The translations under genes and the position numbers were made by a program. A stretch of DNA of 64,000 nucleotides from Peribacillus frigoritolerans_B (GTDB lineage: Bacteria; Bacillota; Bacilli; Bacillales; DSM-1321), in NCBI RefSeq assembly GCF_044762665.1, contig NZ_JBIWES010000007.1, positions 124,001 through 188,000 of the forward strand. The letters are read 5' to 3'. The notes under the pieces are model-generated. The model was not told where the DNA came from, did no database searches, and saw only the letters and a list, made by a program, of their open reading frames with translations. Below are positions 60,016-64,000 of this stretch, piece after piece; position 1 is the stretch's first letter; each line of letters opens with the position of its first letter.

Positions 60016-61221
60016 ATGGATACAGAAAAGATATTGAAGAATTTAGACAGGGTGACACCATTCTTTCAACCGATTTTCAGTGCAGATCAACATCAGGTAA
60101 TCGGATATGAAATTCTAGGTCGCTATGAGGAACAATCTGAATATAAAAGCCTTGGCCCATTTTTTCACGATTCTGCAGTGCCGGAAGAGTATAGGGTGGA
60201 AGTGGATAATTACGTACTTGAAATTGCCTTGGAGAGAATAAAAGACTATGGTGAAGATTTTCTTATCTTTATCAACAGAGATCCTAATTTGCTTATGCTG
60301 GATCATGGCGAAGAATTCATGGAGATTTTACATCGTCATTTTCAACCGGAGGAAATGCACCGGATCGTGTTGGAATTATCAGACACGATCAGTCCGGAAA
60401 ACTTAGATCCTCTGCAGCATGTGCTTGCTTACTTTAAAACATATGGGATTAAGATAGCTTTAGATCATTTAGGACAAGATACGCAATTGGACCGAATCGC
60501 GCAGATTTCTCCGAATATTTTAAAAGTTAACCTGGATCAGCTTCGCATCTCAGGCGGAGATGCCTATCAGGTCATCCTGTTTTCTTTAAGCATGCTAGCA
60601 CGTAAAATCGGCGCCAACTTACTATTTGAAAACATTGAGTCCGAATACCAGCTTCGCTTTGCATGGAAGAATGGGGGACGATATTATCAAGGGTATTTTT
60701 TGGCGAAACCGGAAGGCGAATTCATTAATAAAGATTTACTTCGTGAAAAATTCCATCAAGAATGCCAGTCCTTCATTTCTTTAGAGACCAAGAAGCTTGA
60801 AGCCGTTTATCAAAAGACTTTGCAATTCAACGAGAATATGCAAAATTTCTTAAAACAGCAAAAGCGTGCCGGCTCCCATGAAGAGTTTCTCGGTGTTTTG
60901 GCGAAAAAATTGGATTCCGTATGTTTTCGTCTTTATATTTGTGATGAAGAGGGGTATCAAAAATCCCCCAATATCCTCCATAAGGACGGGCAATGGTTAG
61001 TCCAACCCAGTTATATGAATAAAAATTGGAGCTGGAGACCTTATTTCCTCGAAAATATCGTAAAGATGCGAAATGAGAAAAAAGGAATACTATCCGATTT
61101 ATACAGTGATATCGAAACGGGGGAAACCATTCGGACCTTTTCATATCCACTGAATAATAAGGAATACATTTTCTGTGATCTTTCTTATAGTTATTTATAT
61201 GAAAATGAAGCACTATTATAA
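60016..61221 (+). CDS. ykuI: Degenerate EAL-domain protein YkuI (probable c-di-GMP receptor)
   Basis: The 401-residue protein has an EAL fold (residues 10-235) and a C-terminal PAS/GAF-like domain (about 270-395). Signature EAL reads E32-I-L. Asn87, Glu120, Asp150, Lys170, Glu205 and Gln225 are present, but the second metal-binding Asp of the DD pair is His151 (ALDHLG), so hydrolysis is unlikely. B. subtilis YkuI binds c-di-GMP without detectable phosphodiesterase activity, and its gene likewise precedes ykuJ. AGGGGGAAG precedes the ATG. Confidence 0.9.
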   Translation: MDTEKILKNLDRVTPFFQPIFSADQHQVIGYEILGRYEEQSEYKSLGPFFHDSAVPEEYRVEVDNYVLEIALERIKDYGEDFLIFINRDPNLLMLDHGEEFMEILHRHFQPEEMHRIVLELSDTISPENLDPLQHVLAYFKTYGIKIALDHLGQDTQLDRIAQISPNILKVNLDQLRISGGDAYQVILFSLSMLARKIGANLLFENIESEYQLRFAWKNGGRYYQGYFLAKPEGEFINKDLLREKFHQECQSFISLETKKLEAVYQKTLQFNENMQNFLKQQKRAGSHEEFLGVLAKKLDSVCFRLYICDEEGYQKSPNILHKDGQWLVQPSYMNKNWSWRPYFLENIVKMRNEKKGILSDLYSDIETGETIRTFSYPLNNKEYIFCDLSYSYLYENEALL

Positions 61222-61295
61222 AAAACGATTCATGAATATTATCGCTTTAAATGTGTAACGATAAGCAGAAATGATGCGCTTGGAGGAGACATATT

Positions 61296-61523
61296 TTGAG
61301 CACGTACATCTGGATTCTAATCATAATCGTTACAGTCATGGCGTTATATCTGCTCTTTTATACTTATTCTGTAGCAAGGGCACAGAAAGTGAAAGTCAGA
61401 TATGATTCGACTATCGATGATTCAGTTAAGGAACACCCTTATTTAAAGAACCCGATATTCGTTTCTCTTTTTATTGGTACGATTTTGGTTGCCGGTTTTA
61501 TTTTTTACTATGCTTTTCGATAA
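61296..61523 (+). CDS. 75-residue protein with two membrane helices
   Basis: Hydrophobic helices at about residues 4-24 and 54-73 flank a basic then acidic middle (RAQKVKVRYDSTIDDSVKE). The TTG start is 8 bases after GGAGGA. It lies between ykuI and a terminator, with 74 bases to ykuI, so the two may be co-transcribed. No family recognised. Confidence 0.75.
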   Translation: MSTYIWILIIIVTVMALYLLFYTYSVARAQKVKVRYDSTIDDSVKEHPYLKNPIFVSLFIGTILVAGFIFYYAFR

Positions 61524-61530
61524 TTGTAAG

Positions 61531-61564
61531 AAGAAGATTTCAATATCATGAAATCTTCTTTTTT
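61531..61564 (+). terminator. Terminator of the 75-residue gene
   Basis: AAGAAGATTTCA (61531-61542) pairs perfectly with TGAAATCTTCTT (61549-61560), followed by T residues. Confidence 0.88.
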
Positions 61565-61705
61565 ATTGTGAAGGATGGGCAATGGTTTCAAGGTCTAACG
61601 GAGAATGTGATTTTGTAGTTTGGCTTTGATTCTTGACGGGTATTGAAAGACATAGGCAAAAATCCGAATCAGTAGGAGAAATTCTATAACTAGGAGATGA
61701 TTGTA

Positions 61706-62185
61706 ATGTGTAAGTATTTAGTTGCATGTCTTGCCAGCGTCCTTTTATTTTTAAGTGGGGGGTTCACTGCTTCAGCGGAGGGCTTACATAGAGAGGAAGT
61801 ACTATCTATAGTACAAGATGCCATGGAGAATCAAGGTTCTATCAGTGAGGAAGTACGTTCTAAGGAAGCTATAGAAGGAAAGTTGGATCAACATTTCACA
61901 GATGATTTCATCGAGAAGTTTGTCCAAGCGAATGTAGTGAAAGTCGATGGCGGTTATATCGCATTTGGTTCAGATTTCGCTCCTTATTATATCCCTTTTT
62001 TCAGTTACGACAAGAATACTGAAATTGTATATGGGAAAAACGGTGATGTCATTTATGTCCAGGAAGAATTCCAGGACACTGGGGACGGACCTGTATCGAT
62101 GGGAAAACATGTTGAATCAGTTACTTTGAAAAAGGAAAATGGCGTTTGGAAGGTAATGGATGTAAAGTATGAAAAGGGAAAATGA
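61706..62185 (+). CDS. Secreted DUF3993-like hypothetical protein
   Basis: The 159-residue protein has a signal peptide (MCKYLVACLASVLLFLSGGF) with a likely cleavage after TASA near residue 26. The mature part contains DQHFTDDFIEKFVQANVV, DGGYIAFGSDFAPYYIPFFSYD and VTLKKENGVWKVMDVKYEKGK, which I associate with DUF3993. Function unknown. AGGAG at 61692-61696 fits the ATG at 61706; the ATG at 61697 directly abuts it. Confidence 0.72.
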   Translation: MCKYLVACLASVLLFLSGGFTASAEGLHREEVLSIVQDAMENQGSISEEVRSKEAIEGKLDQHFTDDFIEKFVQANVVKVDGGYIAFGSDFAPYYIPFFSYDKNTEIVYGKNGDVIYVQEEFQDTGDGPVSMGKHVESVTLKKENGVWKVMDVKYEKGK

Positions 62186-62239
62186 AATGGAGATATTAAA
62201 GGAAAGTCCTTCAAAGTTAAAAAGTATGGGGCTGAAATG

Positions 62240-62280
62240 AAAAAGTCTAGAGGAGGCCACAGCCTTCTCTAGACTTTTTA
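62240..62280 (+). terminator. Bidirectional terminator
   Basis: AAAAGTCTAGAG and CTCTAGACTTTTT flank a loop with extra GAGG/CCTT pairing, between convergent genes. Confidence 0.85.
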
Positions 62281-62514
62281 TTATATATTCAGTTCTTTTT
62301 TTATTTCTTCCAATTCAAAACCAATAATGGCTTTCCCATCGATGACGACCGTTGGTGTGGAATATGCCCCATATTTATTGGTTAGTTCTTTACGTGCATG
62401 CCCATCTGTTTTAATATCTTTTTCTTTGTATACTATATTATTATCATCAAAGAACATTTTCATGATTTTGCAGGGAGGGCAATCAGGTTGGGTATACAGT
62501 GTAACGTCTTTCAT
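62281..62514 (-). CDS. Glutaredoxin-family thiol-disulfide protein
   Basis: The 77-residue protein has the thioredoxin-fold redox motif C-P-P-C near residue 12 (YTQPDCPPCKIM), the cis-proline region YSTPTVVIDG near 50 and GFELEEI at the end. It resembles NrdH or YtnI-type glutaredoxin-like proteins that reduce disulfides in the cytoplasm. GGAGG lies 6 bases before the ATG at 62514; the frame is open to 62571. Confidence 0.9.
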   Translation of the reverse strand: MKDVTLYTQPDCPPCKIMKMFFDDNNIVYKEKDIKTDGHARKELTNKYGAYSTPTVVIDGKAIIGFELEEIKKELNI

Positions 62515-62605
62515 TTCATTCCTCCATATATGCTTTAGGTAAGGTTCCCTTTTAATTATAGAGAATGCCAAGACATTTGAATAGGGATAAACCTTAAGGA
62601 TCGTT

Positions 62606-63565
62606 TTACCGATCTTTCTCCTGTTTTACAAGATAGTCTATCAATCCCATGGAACAAACGTTCAGGTCCATGGCAATGATATCAAAAACAGGATGATCAG
62701 CGGTAATTCCTTTTTCGCTTAAATGAACAGAGACTTCCGTGAAAATATTTTTACTGGTTGCTGCCACTTGATCCTCGAAGCTAGCATATTCCCTATATGC
62801 CGATTTGGCAGTCTCCACAAATATAGGCAACCAGTAATGAAGTTGTTTATATACTTCCTTAGGATTTTCCGATACCCCGTAATGGCCGAAATATATACGT
62901 TCGACGCCGATGCTTTCATACAATTCCGCTGCAGCAAGCATCGCATCGGGATTAAATTGGTTTGGCGATGTTGAAGGTAAGTAAAATTCCAAACCTTCTT
63001 CATCGAGTTCACGATAATAGATGCCTACGGTGTCACCTGAAAACATCCCTTTGGAAACCGAATCGTAAATGCTTAAATGATGGTTCGCGTGTCCTGGCGT
63101 ATCATAAAAGGTCAACGTGGAAGTTTCACTTGTTTTTAGGGATTCCCTATCTTGTTTAATCAGCATTCTTTCAAATGGAATAGGTAATATCGGATTGAAA
63201 AGCTTATTGAATTCTTCACCATAGACTGCTTTAGCCCCAGCGATCAAACGTGTTGGATCTTCTAGATGCCGTGCGCCTTTTGGGTGGACGATCACTTTGG
63301 CATTCGGACAATGCTGTAAAAAAAGTCCAGCTCCACCTGCATGGTCCAAATGAATATGGGTAAGAATGATATATGTAATATCTTCGAGGGCGATTCCCAA
63401 ATGTTTGAGCCCCTTCATTAAGTGGGGGATGGAAGGGCTGGCGGAAGTTTCGACTAAGGTGATGTCTTCATCGGCAATTACATATGTTCCTGTACGATTT
63501 CTTCTATCCAAATCAAAACCATCAATCAATGAAATACGATAACCAAGCTCACTAATGTTTTGCAA
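62606..63565 (-). CDS. MBL-fold metallo-hydrolase
   Basis: A 319-residue metallo-beta-lactamase-fold enzyme with the metal motif THIHLDHAGGA near residue 70, the distal ligands in DTPGHANHHLSIYD near 157 and SGDTVG near 175, and a final His in YFGHYG near 225. The fold covers glyoxalase II, lactonases and similar hydrolases; the substrate cannot be read from sequence. A TTG start follows GGGGGTA by 7 bases. Confidence 0.88.
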   Translation of the reverse strand: MQNISELGYRISLIDGFDLDRRNRTGTYVIADEDITLVETSASPSIPHLMKGLKHLGIALEDITYIILTHIHLDHAGGAGLFLQHCPNAKVIVHPKGARHLEDPTRLIAGAKAVYGEEFNKLFNPILPIPFERMLIKQDRESLKTSETSTLTFYDTPGHANHHLSIYDSVSKGMFSGDTVGIYYRELDEEGLEFYLPSTSPNQFNPDAMLAAAELYESIGVERIYFGHYGVSENPKEVYKQLHYWLPIFVETAKSAYREYASFEDQVAATSKNIFTEVSVHLSEKGITADHPVFDIIAMDLNVCSMGLIDYLVKQEKDR

Positions 63566-63748
63566 CAGAATCTACCCCCAGAAAATTTTTCATGTACAAA
63601 ATCCATTCCTTATTTTATTCTGTTAATAGTGCCATGTAAAGAATGAAGTTTTAAATTATTCTGAATTTATTTCGGCGTGGCTACTGGATAGAAAAGTATG
63701 GTATAGTGAAACCTATCGAAAAGGTTTTATTCAGAAAGGAGAGGGAGT

Positions 63749-63988
63749 ATGTCTCAATTACAGGGCATCCTTACCAGATTGAAAAGTCTTCAAGAGCAAG
63801 CGAAGGAATCTGAATCTGCTCAACGTTTTTTTGAAATAGATGGTGTGAAAAAGTGCCAGGTTACATATTTCAGCAAAACAGAAATGTTCGAGCTTGAAGT
63901 ATACAGTGATAAAGGGAAATCATCAAAATATCAATTCGATAATATTGATATGATTACCATTGAAATCTTTGATCTTCTTCAATCTTAA
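63749..63988 (+). CDS. ykuJ: YkuJ family protein
   Basis: The 79-residue protein MSQLQGILTRLKSLQEQAKE, then FFEIDGVKKCQVTYFSKTEMFELEVYSD, matches YkuJ of B. subtilis in length and sequence. It is a small alpha/beta protein of unknown function. AAAGGAGAGG precedes the ATG. In B. subtilis ykuJ is followed by ykuK and abbA, which would lie beyond the window. Confidence 0.92.
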   Translation: MSQLQGILTRLKSLQEQAKESESAQRFFEIDGVKKCQVTYFSKTEMFELEVYSDKGKSSKYQFDNIDMITIEIFDLLQS

Positions 63989-64000
63989 AAAAATCACAAA

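Noticed and set aside
1..64000. CRISPR arrays, prophage, insertion sequences, rRNA and tRNA genes
   Set aside because: No regularly spaced repeats, transposase, integrase, phage structural genes or tRNA cloverleaf sequences were seen on either strand; this was read by eye, not by a search program.

Overview
The window reads as a chromosomal segment of an aerobic, endospore-forming Bacillaceae. It carries an alpha/beta-type small acid-soluble spore protein, a Spo0E-type phosphatase, three orphan phosphorelay-style histidine kinases, a SigI/RsgI pair and many genes characteristic of Bacillus. From memory of the Bacillus subtilis map, the order ykoY - sigI - rsgI - SASP - ktrD - kinase - spo0E - kinD - mhqR - ykvI - ykvS - ptsHI - ykwC - patA - cheV - ykyB - ykuE - ykuI - ykuJ is conserved, with insertions. 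Codon use and protein sequences look more like a Peribacillus/'Bacillus simplex' type than B. subtilis itself. That genus call is an inference.

Layout. 1-8.2 kb: partial cold-shock gene, a 37-residue basic peptide gene, prfC, an NhaC antiporter, ftsW and an aldehyde dehydrogenase. 8.2-15 kb: a manganese (yybP-ykoY) riboswitch with its TerC-family gene, sigI-rsgI, a SASP, ktrD and an orphan PAS kinase. 15-26 kb: an 11-kb, all-plus-strand catabolic island with CoA ligase, acyl-CoA dehydrogenase, two enoyl-CoA hydratase-type proteins, hydroxyacyl-CoA dehydrogenase, two SDRs, thioesterase, APH-type kinase, ComB-like phosphatase, quinone reductase and a TetR regulator. Two identical 16-bp palindromes sit before its first gene and just after tetR. 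26-37.6 kb: small spore-type genes, a B12-binding radical SAM protein, an acyltransferase, a four-PAS kinase next to a Spo0E phosphatase, ZIP and MFS transporters, and the divergent kinD-mhqR pair. 37.7-46.5 kb: an M3 peptidase, YkvI, a lipoprotein, YkvS, a small sigma factor, a repeat-rich gap, a secreted nuclease and fetAB. 46.6-64 kb: ptsHI, a candidate small RNA, oxidoreductases, PatA, CorA, CheV, YkyB, a PY-rich coat-like protein, twin crcB genes, YkuE, an SLC13 transporter, the degenerate EAL protein YkuI, small secreted or redox proteins, an MBL hydrolase and YkuJ.

How the parts fit. The most interesting unit is the 15-26 kb island. Its dehydrogenase and its kinase match the two halves of the animal ACAD10/ACAD11 proteins, and the pairing resembles LvaC/LvaA of Pseudomonas levulinate catabolism. 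The cluster could therefore degrade hydroxy-acids by phosphorylation and elimination of the hydroxyl group before ordinary beta-oxidation. It also carries an atypical ComB-family phosphatase and has no thiolase. Other points of interest are four degraded copies of a GC-rich intergenic repeat, a hairpin between the Shine-Dalgarno and start codon of the radical SAM gene, a perfect 17-bp hairpin inside crcB2, and an unassigned structured transcript candidate with a C-rich motif after ptsI. I saw no rRNA, tRNA, CRISPR array, prophage or transposase.
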